DNA of 64,000 bases from Pseudoduganella albidiflava (GTDB lineage Bacteria > Pseudomonadota > Gammaproteobacteria > Burkholderiales > Burkholderiaceae_D), in contig NZ_CP036401.1 of assembly GCF_004322755.1 (NCBI RefSeq), forward strand, positions 1,488,001 through 1,552,000. Reading direction: 5' to 3'. The notes under the pieces are model-generated. The model was not told where the DNA came from, ran no database searches, and saw nothing but the letters and a program-made list of their open reading frames with translations. Made by a program: the position numbers and the translations under genes. Within the stretch, counting starts at the first letter, position 1, and each line of letters opens with the position of its first letter. Positions 35,017 to 45,524 of the stretch are shown here, one piece after another.

Positions 35017-36552
35017 ATGAGCAACCGCCTGATCATTTTCGATACCACGCTGCGCGACGGCGAGCAGTCGCCGGGCGCGTCGATGACCAAGGAAGAAAAG
35101 ATCCGCATCGCGCGCCAGCTGGAAAAGCTGCGCGTGGACGTGATCGAAGCCGGCTTTGCCGCCGCCTCGCCGGGCGACTTCGAGGCCATCCGCGCCATTT
35201 CCGCCGCCATCAAGGATTCCACCGTCTGCTCGCTGTCGCGCGCCAATGACCGCGACATCTCCCGCGCCGCCGAGGCCCTCGAGCCGGCCGCCCGCAAGCG
35301 CATCCACACCTTCATCGCCACCTCGCCGCTGCACATGAAGATGAAGCTGCGCATGGAACCCGAGCAGGTGCTCGAGCAGGCCACCCAGGCCATCCGCTTT
35401 GCCCGCCGCTTCACCGACGATGTCGAGTTTTCTCCGGAAGACGGCAGCCGGTCGGAGGAGGATTTCCTGTGCCGCGTGCTGGAAACGGTGATCGCCGAGG
35501 GTGCCACCACGATCAATTTCCCCGACACGGTGGGCTATGCCGTGCCCGAACTGTTCGGCGAATCGATCCGCCGGCTGCGCGAACGCATCCCCAACTCCGA
35601 CAAGGCCGTCTGGTCGGTGCACTGCCACAACGACCTGGGCCTGGCCGTGGCCAATTCGCTGGCCGGCGTGATGATCGGCGGCGCGCGGCAGATCGAATGC
35701 ACGATCAATGGCCTGGGCGAACGCGCCGGCAATACCGCGCTGGAAGAAGTGGTGATGGCGCTGCGCACGCGCGGCGGCTACTACAACCTCGAATGCGGCA
35801 TCGACACCACGCAGATCGTGGCCGCGTCGAAGATGGTGTCGCAGATTACCGGCTTCGCCGTGCAGCCGAACAAGGCGGTGGTCGGCGCCAACGCGTTCGC
35901 GCACGCCTCCGGCATCCACCAGGACGGCATCCTGAAGGCACGCGAAACCTATGAAATCATGCGCGCCGAAGACGTCGGCTGGACCGCCAACAAGATCGTG
36001 CTCGGCAAGCTGTCCGGCCGCAATGCGTTCAAGCAGCGGCTGCAGGAGCTGGGCATCGAGCTCGATTCGGAAGGCGATGTCAATGCCGCCTTCGCCCGCT
36101 TCAAGGACCTGGCCGACCGGAAGGCTGAGATCTTCGACGAGGACATCATGGCCCTCGTCTCCACCGAGGAGCGCGAGGAGGGCGAGCATTACCGGCTGGT
36201 GTCGCTGTCCCAGCGCAGCGAAACGGGCGAGCTGCCGCACGCGCGCGTCGTGTTCGCGATGGGCGAGCGGGAAGTCGCGTGCGAAGGCAGCGGCGACGGG
36301 CCGGTGGACGCGATCGTCAACGCGATCGAAGGCGAGGCCAGGAGCGGCGCCGAGCTGGTGCTGTTCTCCATCGCCGCGATCAGCCCCAGCTCGCAATCGC
36401 AGGGCGAAGTCACCATGCGCCTGTCGCAGGCCGGGCGCATCGTCAACGGCGTGGGCGCCGATCCGGATATCGTGGTCGCTTCCGCCAAGGCTTACCTGGC
36501 CGCCCTGAACAAGCTGCATGCGAAGGCGCGGGTCAATCCGCAGACGGAGTAG
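35017..36552 (+). CDS. leuA: 2-Isopropylmalate synthase
   Basis: A 511-residue enzyme condensing acetyl-CoA with 2-oxoisovalerate, the first committed step of leucine synthesis. The TIM-barrel domain starts [19 protein letters not shown] and has the metal-binding [13 protein letters not shown] and [12 protein letters not shown] motifs; the C-terminal LeuA dimer domain (from about residue 385) gives leucine feedback control. AAGGAGCGAGACCCC is a good ribosome site. It lies with pssA, 10 kb after ilvBHC, whose product feeds it. Confidence 0.96.
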   Translation: MSNRLIIFDTTLRDGEQSPGASMTKEEKIRIARQLEKLRVDVIEAGFAAASPGDFEAIRAISAAIKDSTVCSLSRANDRDISRAAEALEPAARKRIHTFIATSPLHMKMKLRMEPEQVLEQATQAIRFARRFTDDVEFSPEDGSRSEEDFLCRVLETVIAEGATTINFPDTVGYAVPELFGESIRRLRERIPNSDKAVWSVHCHNDLGLAVANSLAGVMIGGARQIECTINGLGERAGNTALEEVVMALRTRGGYYNLECGIDTTQIVAASKMVSQITGFAVQPNKAVVGANAFAHASGIHQDGILKARETYEIMRAEDVGWTANKIVLGKLSGRNAFKQRLQELGIELDSEGDVNAAFARFKDLADRKAEIFDEDIMALVSTEEREEGEHYRLVSLSQRSETGELPHARVVFAMGEREVACEGSGDGPVDAIVNAIEGEARSGAELVLFSIAAISPSSQSQGEVTMRLSQAGRIVNGVGADPDIVVASAKAYLAALNKLHAKARVNPQTE

Positions 36553-36601
36553 GGCCAGCCCCGATACCGTTCGGTTAGCGGAACCCGATCCTGCCAGCGG
36601 C

Positions 36602-36637
36602 CTGGTGTCCGACACCAGAGGTGTCCGACACCAGCAC
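36602..36637. repeat. GGTGTCCGACACC palindrome pair
   Basis: CTGGTGTC-C-GACACCAG (36602-36618) is a perfect palindrome, repeated at once as GGTGTC-C-GACACC plus tail. The layout is the same as the GGGGTC-A-GACCCC family with compensating changes in both arms. Confidence 0.75.
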
Positions 36638-36695
36638 CAGCAGCGCACGTGCTGCGAATGAATTGGTGCCTATCCCAGTTTCACCCGCCGCACCC

Positions 36696-37181
36696 TCAGA
36701 AAAACCCTTCCCGGTGGTCGCGCATCGGATCCGGCCCGGCCATCATCTCGCGCACCTTGCCATCCCGGCTGAAGTGGACGTGCATCATCGCATCCCACAC
36801 GCCCGACTGTTTATATCGGTAGCTCCACACTTCCAGGTCGCGGCGCGACAGGTACATCGTCTCGGCCGGCTGCCCGAGCGTGTGCAGGATGGTCCGCTTG
36901 TCGTCGACACCGAGCTTGATGGTGGCGAATTTCTCGTCGGTCAGCACCTGTTCGTACGACAGCAGCCGGCCATCGGCGCCGTAGCGCGCCATGTAGGTGA
37001 ACTGGCCGAACGCCCCGGCACCGTATTCGTGGATGGTTTCGCCACCGGCCGCATAGCGGGCGCTGGGGTGGCCCAGGCGCGCTTCGACGGCGGCCATCGG
37101 CTCGCCGGGCTGTGGCGGCGGCCCCAGCGCGCAGCCGGCCAATGCCGCCCCCACTATTGCCGCAACGATCAGATTTTTCAT
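36696..37181 (-). CDS. Putative lipoprotein
   Basis: A 161-residue protein with a lipoprotein signal peptide (MKNLIVAAIVGAALAGC, lipobox LAGC with C17). The mature part (LGPPPQPGEPMAAVEARLGHPSARYA... ILHTLGQPAETMYLSRRDLEVWSYRY) has two repeats of the BamE/SmpA-like pattern xxLGxPxxxx followed by a strand. A BamE-like fold is therefore possible but unproven. The longer frame from 37283 would overlap the rpsO promoter region, so I start at 37181. Confidence 0.75.
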   Translation of the reverse strand: MKNLIVAAIVGAALAGCALGPPPQPGEPMAAVEARLGHPSARYAAGGETIHEYGAGAFGQFTYMARYGADGRLLSYEQVLTDEKFATIKLGVDDKRTILHTLGQPAETMYLSRRDLEVWSYRYKQSGVWDAMMHVHFSRDGKVREMMAGPDPMRDHREGFF

Positions 37182-37244
37182 GTTTTTCCCCTGGGTCATC
37201 CAATAATTGTAGTGAGAAGTCGATACGGGACGCGCGAATTCCGT

Positions 37245-37344
37245 TATACTTGCGGGCCTGTCCTTTCGGGCAGGCTTATTCATTTATCGTAATTCACGAT
37301 GTGCAGGGTTTCTTACTCCGCTCATCGCATGTGAAAGGTTTATC
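37245..37344 (+). promoter_or_regulatory. rpsO promoter and structured leader
   Basis: TATACT (37245-37250) is a good -10 box. Just downstream GCCTGTCC (37256-37263) pairs with GGGCAGGC (37268-37275) around TTTC, followed by about 70 nt up to the ATG. S15 commonly represses its own mRNA through leader structures, so this hairpin is a candidate S15 site. Confidence 0.55.
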
Positions 37345-37614
37345 ATGTCCGTAGAAAACATCAACAAATCCGCGATCATCGCGGACAACGCACGTGGCCA
37401 GAACGACACCGGTTCGCCGGAAGTCCAGGTTGCACTGCTGACCGCACGCATCAACGAACTGAACGGCCACTTCAAGGCCCACAGCAAGGATCACCACTCC
37501 CGCCGCGGCCTGATCATGATGGTCAACCGTCGCAAGAGCCTGCTGTCCTACCTGAAGAACAAGGACGCAACCCGCTACCGCGACCTGATCGCCAAGCTCG
37601 GCCTGCGTAAGTAA
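37345..37614 (+). CDS. rpsO: 30S ribosomal protein S15
   Basis: An 89-residue protein of exact family length, including the conserved [23 protein letters not shown] and [22 protein letters not shown] segments that bind 16S rRNA helices. It is followed by a hairpin and then pnp, the standard bacterial order, in which PNPase and RNase III act on the shared transcript. Confidence 0.98.
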   Translation: MSVENINKSAIIADNARGQNDTGSPEVQVALLTARINELNGHFKAHSKDHHSRRGLIMMVNRRKSLLSYLKNKDATRYRDLIAKLGLRK

Positions 37615-37637
37615 TACTTGCATCACCGGCTTCAGTA

Positions 37638-37672
37638 AATGCCTGCGCCAGTTCGCTGACGCGGGCATTTTG
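37638..37672 (+). terminator. rpsO terminator / attenuator hairpin
   Basis: AATGCCTGCGCCAG pairs with CTGACGCGGGCATT around a TTCG loop with two mismatches. Only four T residues follow, so partial read-through into pnp is plausible, as known from E. coli rpsO-pnp. Confidence 0.75.
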
Positions 37673-37822
37673 CATTCTGGATCATGATTTATTGCCAAGC
37701 GGAACGCACTTGCGTTTTGCCAGGCAAAGTAGGGCAAGAAGGCGCCAGGCATCAGCCAGCCGCCCGTGGTGAGGTGAACGACAGCGCCTGAAAATCTGTC
37801 GGCAAATAGAAAGGGATTACCC

Positions 37823-39940
37823 ATGTTTAACAAAGTTACGAAAACCTTCCAGTACGGCCAACATACCGTGACCCTGGAAACCGGCGAGATCGCTCGCCAG
37901 GCCTCCGGTGCGGTCTTGGTGTCGATGGACGACACCGTCGTGCTGGCGACCGTGGTGGCGCGCAAGGATGCCAAGCCCGGCCAGGATTTCTTCCCGCTGA
38001 CGGTCGACTACATCGAGAAGACCTATGCAGCCGGCAAGATCCCCGGCGGCTTCTTCAAGCGCGAAGGCCGTCCGTCGGAGAAGGAGACGCTGACGTCCCG
38101 CCTGATCGACCGCCCGATCCGCCCGCTGTTCCCGGAAGGTTACATGAACGAGGTGCAGGTCATCATCCACGTTCTGTCGGTCAATCCCGAAATCGACCCT
38201 GATATCCCCTCGATGATCGGTGCCTCCGCCGCCCTGTGCGTGGCCGGCGTGCCGTTCAACGGCCCGATCGGCGCAGCCCGCGTGGGTTACGCCAACGGCC
38301 AGTACATCCTGAACCCGACCACCAGCCAGCTGAAGACGTCCGAGATGGACCTGGTCGTGGCCGGTACCGAAACCGCCGTGCTGATGGTGGAATCGGAAGC
38401 CAAGCAGCTGTCCGAAGAAGTGATGCTGGGCGGCGTGGTCTATGGCCACGACCAGATGAAGGCCGTGATCGACGCGATCCACGCGCTGGTGGAAGAAGGC
38501 GGCAAGCCGGAGCAGGAATGGACCCCGCCGGCCAAGAACGAAGCGCTGATCGCCAAGGTCGCCCAGTTCGCCGAAGCCAAGATCAACGAAGCGTACCAGA
38601 CCAAGAACAAGCAGGCCCGCCAGCAAGCCCTGCGTTCCATGCAGAGCGAAGTGATCGCCGACCTGGCCGCGCAAGCCGCCGCCGAAGGCGTCGACGCACC
38701 GGACTCCGTCGAAGTGGGCAACATCCTGTTCGACATGGAAGCCAAGGTCGTGCGTTCGCAGATCCTGAACGGCGAACCGCGCATCGACGGCCGCGACACC
38801 CGCACCGTGCGTCCGATCGCGATCCGCACCTCGGTCCTGCCGCGTACCCACGGTTCCGCGCTGTTCACCCGTGGCGAAACCCAGGCACTGGTCGTCGCCA
38901 CGCTGGGCACCGCCCGTGATTCGCAGAAGATCGATGCGCTGATGGGCGAGTACACTGACGACTTCATGCTGCACTACAACATGCCTCCGTTCGCCACCGG
39001 CGAAACGGGCCGCGTCGGTACGCCGAAGCGCCGCGAAGTGGGCCATGGCCGCCTGGCCAAGCGCGCCCTGGTCGCCGCGCTGCCGTCGCCGGAAGAGTTC
39101 AGCTACTCCGTGCGCCTGGTGTCCGAGATCACCGAATCGAACGGTTCCTCGTCGATGGCTTCGGTCTGCGGCGGCTGCCTGGCGCTGATGGATGCCGGCG
39201 TGCCGATGAAGGCGCACGTGGCCGGTATCGCCATGGGCCTGATCAAGGAAGGCGGCAAGTTCGCCGTGCTGTCCGACATCCTGGGTGACGAAGACCACCT
39301 GGGCGACATGGACTTCAAGGTCGCCGGCACCGCCAACGGCATCACGGCGCTGCAGATGGACATCAAGATCCAGGGCATCACGAAAGAGATCATGCAGGTC
39401 GCGCTGGCGCAGGCAAAAGAAGGCCGCCAGCACATCCTGGGCGAGATGCAGAAGGCGATGCCGCACGTGAAGACGGAACTGTCCGACTTCGCGCCGCGCC
39501 TCATCACCATCAAGATCAACCCCGAGAAGATCCGCGACGTGATCGGCAAGGGCGGCGCCGTGATCCGCGCGCTGACCGAGGAAACCGGCACGCAGATCGA
39601 CATCAGCGACGAAGGCGTGGTCACCATCGCTTCCGTCGACGCTGCCGCCGGCCAGGAAGCCAAGCGCCGCATCGAAGAGCTGACCGCGTCGGTCGAAGTG
39701 GGCAAGACCTACGACGGCACCGTGCTCAAGCTGCTGGACTTCGGCGCGATCGTGCAAGTCATGCCGGGCAAGGATGGCCTGCTGCACATCTCGCAGATCG
39801 CCAACGAGCGTGTCAACGCCGTGGCCGACTACCTGAAGGAAGGCCAGCAAGTGCGCGTGAAAGTCCTGGAAACGGACGATCGCGGCCGCCTGAAGCTGTC
39901 GATGAAGGCTGCCGCCGAAGAAGGCGCCGCCGCCAAGTAA
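37823..39940 (+). CDS. pnp: Polynucleotide phosphorylase
   Basis: A 705-residue 3'-to-5' phosphorolytic exoribonuclease and degradosome component. It has two RNase PH domains (about residues 10-145 and 310-540, the second holding the active site with the [19 protein letters not shown] region), a linking helical domain, a KH domain ([22 protein letters not shown]) and an S1 domain ([20 protein letters not shown]). Length and layout are standard. The 200-bp gap after rpsO contains the attenuator and an A-rich ribosome region. Confidence 0.97.
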   Translation: MFNKVTKTFQYGQHTVTLETGEIARQASGAVLVSMDDTVVLATVVARKDAKPGQDFFPLTVDYIEKTYAAGKIPGGFFKREGRPSEKETLTSRLIDRPIRPLFPEGYMNEVQVIIHVLSVNPEIDPDIPSMIGASAALCVAGVPFNGPIGAARVGYANGQYILNPTTSQLKTSEMDLVVAGTETAVLMVESEAKQLSEEVMLGGVVYGHDQMKAVIDAIHALVEEGGKPEQEWTPPAKNEALIAKVAQFAEAKINEAYQTKNKQARQQALRSMQSEVIADLAAQAAAEGVDAPDSVEVGNILFDMEAKVVRSQILNGEPRIDGRDTRTVRPIAIRTSVLPRTHGSALFTRGETQALVVATLGTARDSQKIDALMGEYTDDFMLHYNMPPFATGETGRVGTPKRREVGHGRLAKRALVAALPSPEEFSYSVRLVSEITESNGSSSMASVCGGCLALMDAGVPMKAHVAGIAMGLIKEGGKFAVLSDILGDEDHLGDMDFKVAGTANGITALQMDIKIQGITKEIMQVALAQAKEGRQHILGEMQKAMPHVKTELSDFAPRLITIKINPEKIRDVIGKGGAVIRALTEETGTQIDISDEGVVTIASVDAAAGQEAKRRIEELTASVEVGKTYDGTVLKLLDFGAIVQVMPGKDGLLHISQIANERVNAVADYLKEGQQVRVKVLETDDRGRLKLSMKAAAEEGAAAK

Positions 39941-39962
39941 TCGTCCTTTGCGGATGACAGGA

Positions 39963-39993
39963 ACCGCCGGTGCGCAAGCCCGGCGGTTTTTTT
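39963..39993 (+). terminator. Rho-independent terminator after pnp
   Basis: ACCGCCGG pairs with CCGGCGGT, followed by seven T residues. Confidence 0.9.
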
Positions 39994-40113
39994 ATGGGCG
40001 TCGATTTCCCGGTCTTCCGCGAACCGCCAGCCCATAATTAGAGTCCCGCCACAGCATCGCGCCGGCGAAAGCCGCTATGCTCCGTTCCGGTCCAACTAAC
40101 CGGGAGCATCACG

Positions 40114-41160
40114 ATGAGCAAGGCCCTGCGTCTCTCCGAAAAATGGTTCCAGCGCGGTTTATGGCTGGTGGCTTTCCTGTTTGCCGGCTTCCTGATCGGC
40201 CTGGGCGGCAAGGTCGTCGACAACCTGAATCTTGTCGAGGAACCGATCGAACTGGAGCAGTTCATCGATCCCGCCAGGCTGGCGGCCGTGCGCGACACGA
40301 TCGCGGTCGCCGAGCGCAATGAACGGGCCGCCGACAACGCCCTCGAGCAGGCCGAGCAGCAGCACCGGGTGGCCAAGGCCAACACGGCATCGGCCCGCGA
40401 AACATTCGACAACTGGCTCTCCACCCGCCACGCCACGGCCCGGCCCGACCAGGATCCGGACCTGATCGCCCGCACGCGCCAGCTCGATGGCCTGGCCGCG
40501 GCGGAGCGGAAGGCATTGACCGGCGTGCAGGAACAGGAGCAGATCCAGCTGAATGCGCGGCAGGCGCGGGCGGCGGCCCACACCCAGCTGCAATCCCTCC
40601 AGGAGGCAGCGCATCCCGCCTTCGACCGGGCCTTGCACATGCGCGAGCTGCGCGTGTTCGGCTACCGCCTCGCGCTGACCCTGCCGTTGCTGCTGATTGC
40701 CGGCTGGCTGTGGAAGAACAAGCGCAAGAGCACATGGTGGCCGTTCGTGTGGGGCTTCATCTTCTTCGCGCTGTTCGCGTTCTTTGTCGAACTGGTGCCT
40801 TACCTGCCCAGCTACGGCGGCTACGTGCGCTACGTGGTCGGCATCCTGCTGACGGTGGTCGTCGGCCGGCAAGCCATCCTCGGCCTGCAGCGCTACCTGG
40901 AACGCCAGCGTACCGCCGAAGCGCAGCCGGATGCGCAGCGGCGCGAAAGCCTCGGCTATGACATCGCGCTGGCGCGGATGGGGAAGAGCGTCTGCCCCGG
41001 CTGCGAACGCGGGGTCGACCTGAAGGATCCGAAACTGGACTTCTGCCCGCACTGCGGCATCGGCCTGTTCAACCGCTGCACTTGCTGCGAAGCCCGCAAG
41101 AACGCCTTCACGCGCTTCTGCTACAGCTGCGGCACCCAGGCCGCCGCGAACAAGGCGTAA
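40114..41160 (+). CDS. Membrane protein with C-terminal double zinc ribbon
   Basis: A 348-residue protein with an N-terminal helix (GLWLVAFLFAGFLIGLGGKV), a coiled-coil segment of about 130 residues rich in Ala/Glu/Gln, three more helices (about 185-270), and a cytosolic tail with CPGCERGVDLKDPKLDFCPHCG and CTCCEARKNAFTRFCYSCG. These form two Cys4 zinc ribbons. I do not recognise a named family. It is the first gene after the conserved pnp block and marks the left edge of the accessory region. Confidence 0.7.
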   Translation: MSKALRLSEKWFQRGLWLVAFLFAGFLIGLGGKVVDNLNLVEEPIELEQFIDPARLAAVRDTIAVAERNERAADNALEQAEQQHRVAKANTASARETFDNWLSTRHATARPDQDPDLIARTRQLDGLAAAERKALTGVQEQEQIQLNARQARAAAHTQLQSLQEAAHPAFDRALHMRELRVFGYRLALTLPLLLIAGWLWKNKRKSTWWPFVWGFIFFALFAFFVELVPYLPSYGGYVRYVVGILLTVVVGRQAILGLQRYLERQRTAEAQPDAQRRESLGYDIALARMGKSVCPGCERGVDLKDPKLDFCPHCGIGLFNRCTCCEARKNAFTRFCYSCGTQAAANKA

Positions 41161-41182
41161 ATTCTGCCAAGAAACTAAAAAG

Positions 41183-41253
41183 TTGCCAAAAACCGGGGTC
41201 AGACCCCGGTTTTTGGCAATATTTCCTGAAACCGGGGTCTGACCCCGGTTCGA
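41183..41253. repeat. REP-like array with 18-bp perfect arms
   Basis: 41183-41200 and 41202-41219 are perfect reverse complements around a single A (core GGGGTC-A-GACCCC, outer arms TTGCCAAAAACC). A second, shorter copy with GGGGTC-T-GACCCC follows after ATATTTCCTGAAA. The array lies between the zinc-ribbon gene and the convergent chemoreceptor gene and could also terminate both. Confidence 0.9.
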
Positions 41254-41263
41254 TTTTTACTTG

Positions 41264-42883
41264 TTACTGCCAGGCGAGTTGGGTAGTGGGACGGGCAGCA
41301 GAGCGCGAGACCGTGGCGGTGACGCGTGCCGGCGCCTGTTGATCGAGCCGGAACACGGCAACCGTCTGCTCCAGCGTGGCGGCCTGCTCCTGCAGGGAGC
41401 CGGCGGCGGCCGCGGCTTCCTCGACCAGGGCGGCGTTCTGCTGCGTCACCTGGTCCATCTGCGTGACGGCGTCGTTGATCAGGTCGATGCCGGTGCTTTG
41501 TTCGGACGTGGCCGACATGATCTCCGCCATGATGTCCGCCACGCGCGCGATCCCCGTGACGATCTCGTCCATCGTGGTACCGGCCTGGCCCACCAGGGTC
41601 GAGCCGGCTTCCACGCTGGCCACCGAGGCGTCGATCAATTCCTTGATTTCCTTGGCGGCGGCGGCCGAACGCTGGGCCAGCGTGCGCACTTCGCTGGCGA
41701 CCACGGCAAAGCCGCGGCCCTGTTCGCCGGCGCGGGCCGCTTCCACGGCCGCGTTCAGCGCCAGGATATTGGTCTGGAACGCGATGCTGTCGATGACGGC
41801 GATGATGTCCTCGATCTTTTTCGACGACGTGGTGATCGCGCCCATCGTGTCGATCACCTTGGCCACGATCTGGCCGCCCTGTTGCGCCACCTGCGAGGCG
41901 GAGACCGCCATGCCGTTGGCCTGGCGCGCATTGTCGGCGTTCTGACGCACGGTCGACGTCAGCTCTTCCAGCGACGAGGCGGTTTCTTCCAGGCTCGCCG
42001 CCTGCTGTTCGGTGCGGCGCGACAGGTCCAGGTTGCCGTCGGCGATCTCGTTGCTGGCCACGGCGATCGAGCCGCTGCCTTCGCGCACGATGCGCACCGT
42101 GTCGGCGAGCTTTTCCTGCATGCTGGCCAGGCCTTTCATCAGCGTGCCCATTTCGTCTTGCCGGCTCGTATCGATACGGCGCGACAGGTCGCCGGCCGCC
42201 ATCGCATCGAAATGCTCCAGCGCTTCGCGCAGCGGGCCCATGATGGCGCGCATCAGCGTGGCGCAGGCCATGAAGATCAGGACGATGCCCGCGACGACCG
42301 CGCCGATCGACAGCGCCATCACGGTGCCATACAGGCGCTGGCTTTCCTTGAAATTGCTTTGCGCGAGGTGCGTGAGGTGCTCGTCGAGCTGGTCCGATGC
42401 GTCGCTGTAGGCGGAAAACAGCTTTTGCATGTCCTTCATGGCGAGATGGTCGACACGCGCGGCGTCGCCGGCGCGCAGCGCCTGCGCAAGCGCGTGCAGG
42501 CCGTTGTCGATCAGGTCCTTGCGCGTTGCCGCCACCTTGTCCGACAGGACCTGTTCCGCCGCTTCCAGCGGAATGGCGAGGTACTCCTTCCAGGCGGTGT
42601 CCGACTTGGCGACGAAATCCTCGGCGCGCTTGAGCAGGGCCGGCACTTCGGCAGATTCCGGATGGAAGACCGCGCGATCCTGTACCAGCCGCGCGCGCAT
42701 CAGCTGCACCTTTGCACTGGCGACGGCCTGCGCCGACGCCATCTGGTTGCCGTAGGTTTCTTCGAGAGCCACGTTGACGGAATGGACGCCATAGATGCCC
42801 ACGGTGCCGGTGACGGCGATCAGCAGGCCCAGCACGGCCATGGTGGCAATGAGGCGGGTTCGGATGGTAAGACGCTTGAACAT
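41264..42883 (-). CDS. Methyl-accepting chemotaxis protein
   Basis: A 539-residue chemoreceptor. A first membrane helix ([22 protein letters not shown]) is followed by a four-helix-bundle periplasmic domain (residues about 35-190), a second helix ([20 protein letters not shown]), HAMP, and the signalling hairpin with the highly conserved tip [37 protein letters not shown]. It relays ligand signals to CheW/CheA. The ATG at 42883 gives the standard [15 protein letters not shown] start. There is no C-terminal CheR-tether pentapeptide. The ligand could be a sugar given the neighbours, but this is unproven. Confidence 0.93.
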   Translation of the reverse strand: MFKRLTIRTRLIATMAVLGLLIAVTGTVGIYGVHSVNVALEETYGNQMASAQAVASAKVQLMRARLVQDRAVFHPESAEVPALLKRAEDFVAKSDTAWKEYLAIPLEAAEQVLSDKVAATRKDLIDNGLHALAQALRAGDAARVDHLAMKDMQKLFSAYSDASDQLDEHLTHLAQSNFKESQRLYGTVMALSIGAVVAGIVLIFMACATLMRAIMGPLREALEHFDAMAAGDLSRRIDTSRQDEMGTLMKGLASMQEKLADTVRIVREGSGSIAVASNEIADGNLDLSRRTEQQAASLEETASSLEELTSTVRQNADNARQANGMAVSASQVAQQGGQIVAKVIDTMGAITTSSKKIEDIIAVIDSIAFQTNILALNAAVEAARAGEQGRGFAVVASEVRTLAQRSAAAAKEIKELIDASVASVEAGSTLVGQAGTTMDEIVTGIARVADIMAEIMSATSEQSTGIDLINDAVTQMDQVTQQNAALVEEAAAAAGSLQEQAATLEQTVAVFRLDQQAPARVTATVSRSAARPTTQLAWQ

Positions 42884-43014
42884 GGATGGTTCCGTTGAGA
42901 GCAGGGCGAGCGTGCCCTGGCGATGTCGGATCGCCAAGTAGCTTGGCGGACGAATGCGCAGGGACGTGGCGCGATGCTGCCGGAATTCCGTGTTGCGGGC
43001 TGGGAGGCGGGCGG

Positions 43015-43118
43015 AAGGTTGGGGCCGTCTCTTTCCAGGAGCGAAGACCCCAACCTTAGCATGCGTATTGACGCAACGCAACATATGAAGTGGTACGACG
43101 TCGCACCACTGTTGCGTT
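43015..43118. promoter_or_regulatory. Two hairpins in the gap between chemoreceptor and dehydrogenase genes
   Basis: AAGGTTGGGG (43015-43024) pairs perfectly with CCCCAACCTT (43048-43057). AACGCAACA (43075-43083) pairs perfectly with TGTTGCGTT (43110-43118), with GTGGT/ACCAC nested inside. The rest of this 271-bp gap shows no gene. They may be protein-binding or termination structures for the two leftward genes. Confidence 0.6.
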
Positions 43119-43154
43119 TACGCCTGTGAGTTGCTGATCGATGCAGTACGACGG

Positions 43155-44564
43155 TTACTTGCCCGTATAGGTCACGCGATAGATCTTCCCGGCATGGTCG
43201 TCGGAGATCAGCATCGCGCCATCGGCGGCAACGGCGATATCCACCGGCCGCCCGCTCACGTCGTCGCCCTGCAGGAAGCCGTCGATGAAGGTGGTCGTCG
43301 TCACTTCCTGGTTACCCTGCAAGGTGACCAGGCTGACCTTGTAGCCGATCTTCTGCGTACGGTTCCACGAGCCGTGTTCGGCCACGAACACCTGGTTGCG
43401 GTACTGGGACGGGAATTGCGTGCCCGTGTAGAACGCCAGGCCGAGCGGGGCCACGTGCGGGCCCAGCTTGGCCACCGGCGCCGTGAATTGCGCGCAACTG
43501 CGGCCGGCGCCGAATTTCGGGTCCGGCACCACGCCGCCATGGCAGTACGGGAAGCCGAAGTGCAGGCCCGTCTTCGGCGCCACGTTCAATTCGCAGGAAG
43601 GGTTGTTGTCGCCCATTTCATCGGGGCCGTTATCGGTAAACCACAGGTCCTTCGTGACCGGATGCCACGCGAAGCCGACCGTGTTGCGGATGCCGTTGGC
43701 CACCATTTCCCAGCCCGAACCGTCCGGGTTCATGCGCCAGATCTTCGAGTACACCTCGTCGTCCCTGTCGCAGGTATTGCAGGGCGAGCCGACCGGGATG
43801 TACAGCTTGCCGTCCGGGCCGGCCTTGATGATCTTCTCGCCGTGCCACTTGTCGTTTGGCAGGTCGTCCTTGACCACCTTGTAGGCCGGCTTGTTCGCGT
43901 AGGTCTTGTCGATCGCGTCGAAGCGGATCACGCGCCCGATCTCGGCCACGTACAGCGCGCCGTCCAGCAGCGTCACGCCGATCGGGTTGTCCAGGCCCTG
44001 GGCGATGGTGACGACCTTGTCGGCCTTCTTGTCGCCGTTCTCGTCGACCACCGCGTACACCTTGCCGGCCTTGCGCGAACCCACGTAGACGATGCCGCCG
44101 GGCGACACGGCCATCGAGCGGGCCGTGTCCACGTTCTCGGCATACACGGAAATCGAGAAGCCTTTTGGCAGTATCAGCCGCGCCAGGCCGTCGTCGGCCT
44201 TGGTCGGCGCGGAAGGTGCCGTGGCCTTGGCCGCAGCGGCGTTCTTGCGACCGCCCGGCGCTACGTAATCGGCCAGCGCGGCGATCTGCGCCTTGTCCAG
44301 CGTGCCTTCCCAGCCCGGCATGCCCTTGTCCGGCAAGCCCCTGGCGATGATCTTCGACAGGTTGGCGCGGGTGGGCGTGCCATGGATCCACTGGTTGTCG
44401 GCCAGGCTGGGCGCCGTCGCGCCTTCCAGCTTCACGCCGTGGCACGACGCGCAATTGTTCTGGTACAGGCGCGCGGCCTCGGCTACCTGGTTCGCGGCCG
44501 GCGCGGCATGGGCGGCGGCGGCGAGTCCAACGCCCAGCAGGGCGAAGGGGAGGACAAACTTCAT
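43155..44564 (-). CDS. PQQ-type sugar dehydrogenase with N-terminal cytochrome c domain
   Basis: A 469-residue periplasmic protein. The signal peptide (MKFVLPFALLGVGLAAAAHA) is followed by a cytochrome c domain with CASCH (38-42) and a possible Met ligand in GLPDKGMPGWEG. After a linker comes a six-bladed beta-propeller like soluble PQQ glucose dehydrogenase / L-sorbosone dehydrogenase (FSISVYAENVDTARSMAVSPGG, HGEKIIKAGPDGKLYIPVG, FVAEHGSWNRTQKIGYKV). It probably oxidises an aldose or sugar aldehyde and passes electrons to its own heme. It lies at the edge of the glycan locus; the substrate is unknown. Confidence 0.85.
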   Translation of the reverse strand: MKFVLPFALLGVGLAAAAHAAPAANQVAEAARLYQNNCASCHGVKLEGATAPSLADNQWIHGTPTRANLSKIIARGLPDKGMPGWEGTLDKAQIAALADYVAPGGRKNAAAAKATAPSAPTKADDGLARLILPKGFSISVYAENVDTARSMAVSPGGIVYVGSRKAGKVYAVVDENGDKKADKVVTIAQGLDNPIGVTLLDGALYVAEIGRVIRFDAIDKTYANKPAYKVVKDDLPNDKWHGEKIIKAGPDGKLYIPVGSPCNTCDRDDEVYSKIWRMNPDGSGWEMVANGIRNTVGFAWHPVTKDLWFTDNGPDEMGDNNPSCELNVAPKTGLHFGFPYCHGGVVPDPKFGAGRSCAQFTAPVAKLGPHVAPLGLAFYTGTQFPSQYRNQVFVAEHGSWNRTQKIGYKVSLVTLQGNQEVTTTTFIDGFLQGDDVSGRPVDIAVAADGAMLISDDHAGKIYRVTYTGK

Positions 44565-44603
44565 CGATTACTCCGGTCGGGTTGGCAATCCGCCATCATA
44601 ATC

Positions 44604-45524
44604 TCAACTGAGGTTGGCCTCCAGCACCAGTTTTTCCACGTCCGACAGCGCTGGCGGGGTGGCGCCGGCGCCGATGCAGGCCGCGGCGCCGGCCGCGACG
44701 GCGAAACGCAGGTGCTCGCCCGGGGCCCGTGCCGGCGCGGCCAGTTGGCTGAAGGCGAAACCGGCGATGCTGGCGTCACCAGCCCCCACGGTGTCCGCCA
44801 CCGGCACGGCCACCGCCGGCGCATGCCATGCCGCGTCGCCCACGTGCAGCGAAGCGCCATGTTCGCCCCGCGTGTACAGGTATTGCGCCGCCGGATTGAA
44901 ACTGCGCAGCGTGGCGAACGCCGCTTCGATGTCATCGGTACGGAACAGGCCTGCCAGGTCTTCGTCCGAGACCTTCACCACGTCGGCCAGTTCCGTCATC
45001 GCGCGCAGCGTGGCGTCGTAGCGTTCGTCCATCAGCAGGCGCCAGTTCGGGTCGTAGCTGATGCGGATGCCGGCGCGCTTCGCCTCGCGCGCCAGTGCCA
45101 CCAGGGCGTCCGCCAGCGGCCGCCGCGCCAGGCTGATGCCGCCGAAATGCATCCAGCGGCAGTGCGTGCGCCAGTTTTCCGGCAGTGCGCGCGGGTCGAA
45201 GTGCAAGTCCGCGCTGTCGTCGCCCACGAAGAAATAACTGGGCGGCGAGAGCTGGTGCACGATGGCCAGCAACGGCGATTTGTCGAGGCGCTGCAGGAAG
45301 CGGGCGTCCAGTCCGGAAGCCATCGAGGCTTCCCACAAGGCGTCGCCGAACACGTCGCGGCTGATCGCGCCGGCGAACGCGCTGGGCACGCCCAGCTTGG
45401 CCATGGCCCGCGCCACGTTCCAGGTCGAGCCGCCGGTGCGCGCGGTCCATTGCGTGCGCGCAGGATCGGCCACGATCAGGTCGGTCAACGCTTCGCCGGC
45501 GGAGATGAAGACCGGCTCCGTCAT
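44604..45524 (-). CDS. PfkB-family carbohydrate kinase (fructokinase-like)
   Basis: A 306-residue ribokinase-fold enzyme. The N-terminal motif is TGGSTWNVARAMAKLG, and the C-terminal PfkB signature is DTVGAGDASIAGFAF with the catalytic Asp. It most resembles fructokinases. Its start overlaps the stop of the AGE-family isomerase gene (ATGA), so the pair forms a two-step unit: sugar isomerisation, then phosphorylation. Fructose made from mannose is the likely substrate in this context; glucose or another sugar remains possible. Confidence 0.85.
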   Translation of the reverse strand: MTEPVFISAGEALTDLIVADPARTQWTARTGGSTWNVARAMAKLGVPSAFAGAISRDVFGDALWEASMASGLDARFLQRLDKSPLLAIVHQLSPPSYFFVGDDSADLHFDPRALPENWRTHCRWMHFGGISLARRPLADALVALAREAKRAGIRISYDPNWRLLMDERYDATLRAMTELADVVKVSDEDLAGLFRTDDIEAAFATLRSFNPAAQYLYTRGEHGASLHVGDAAWHAPAVAVPVADTVGAGDASIAGFAFSQLAAPARAPGEHLRFAVAAGAAACIGAGATPPALSDVEKLVLEANLS

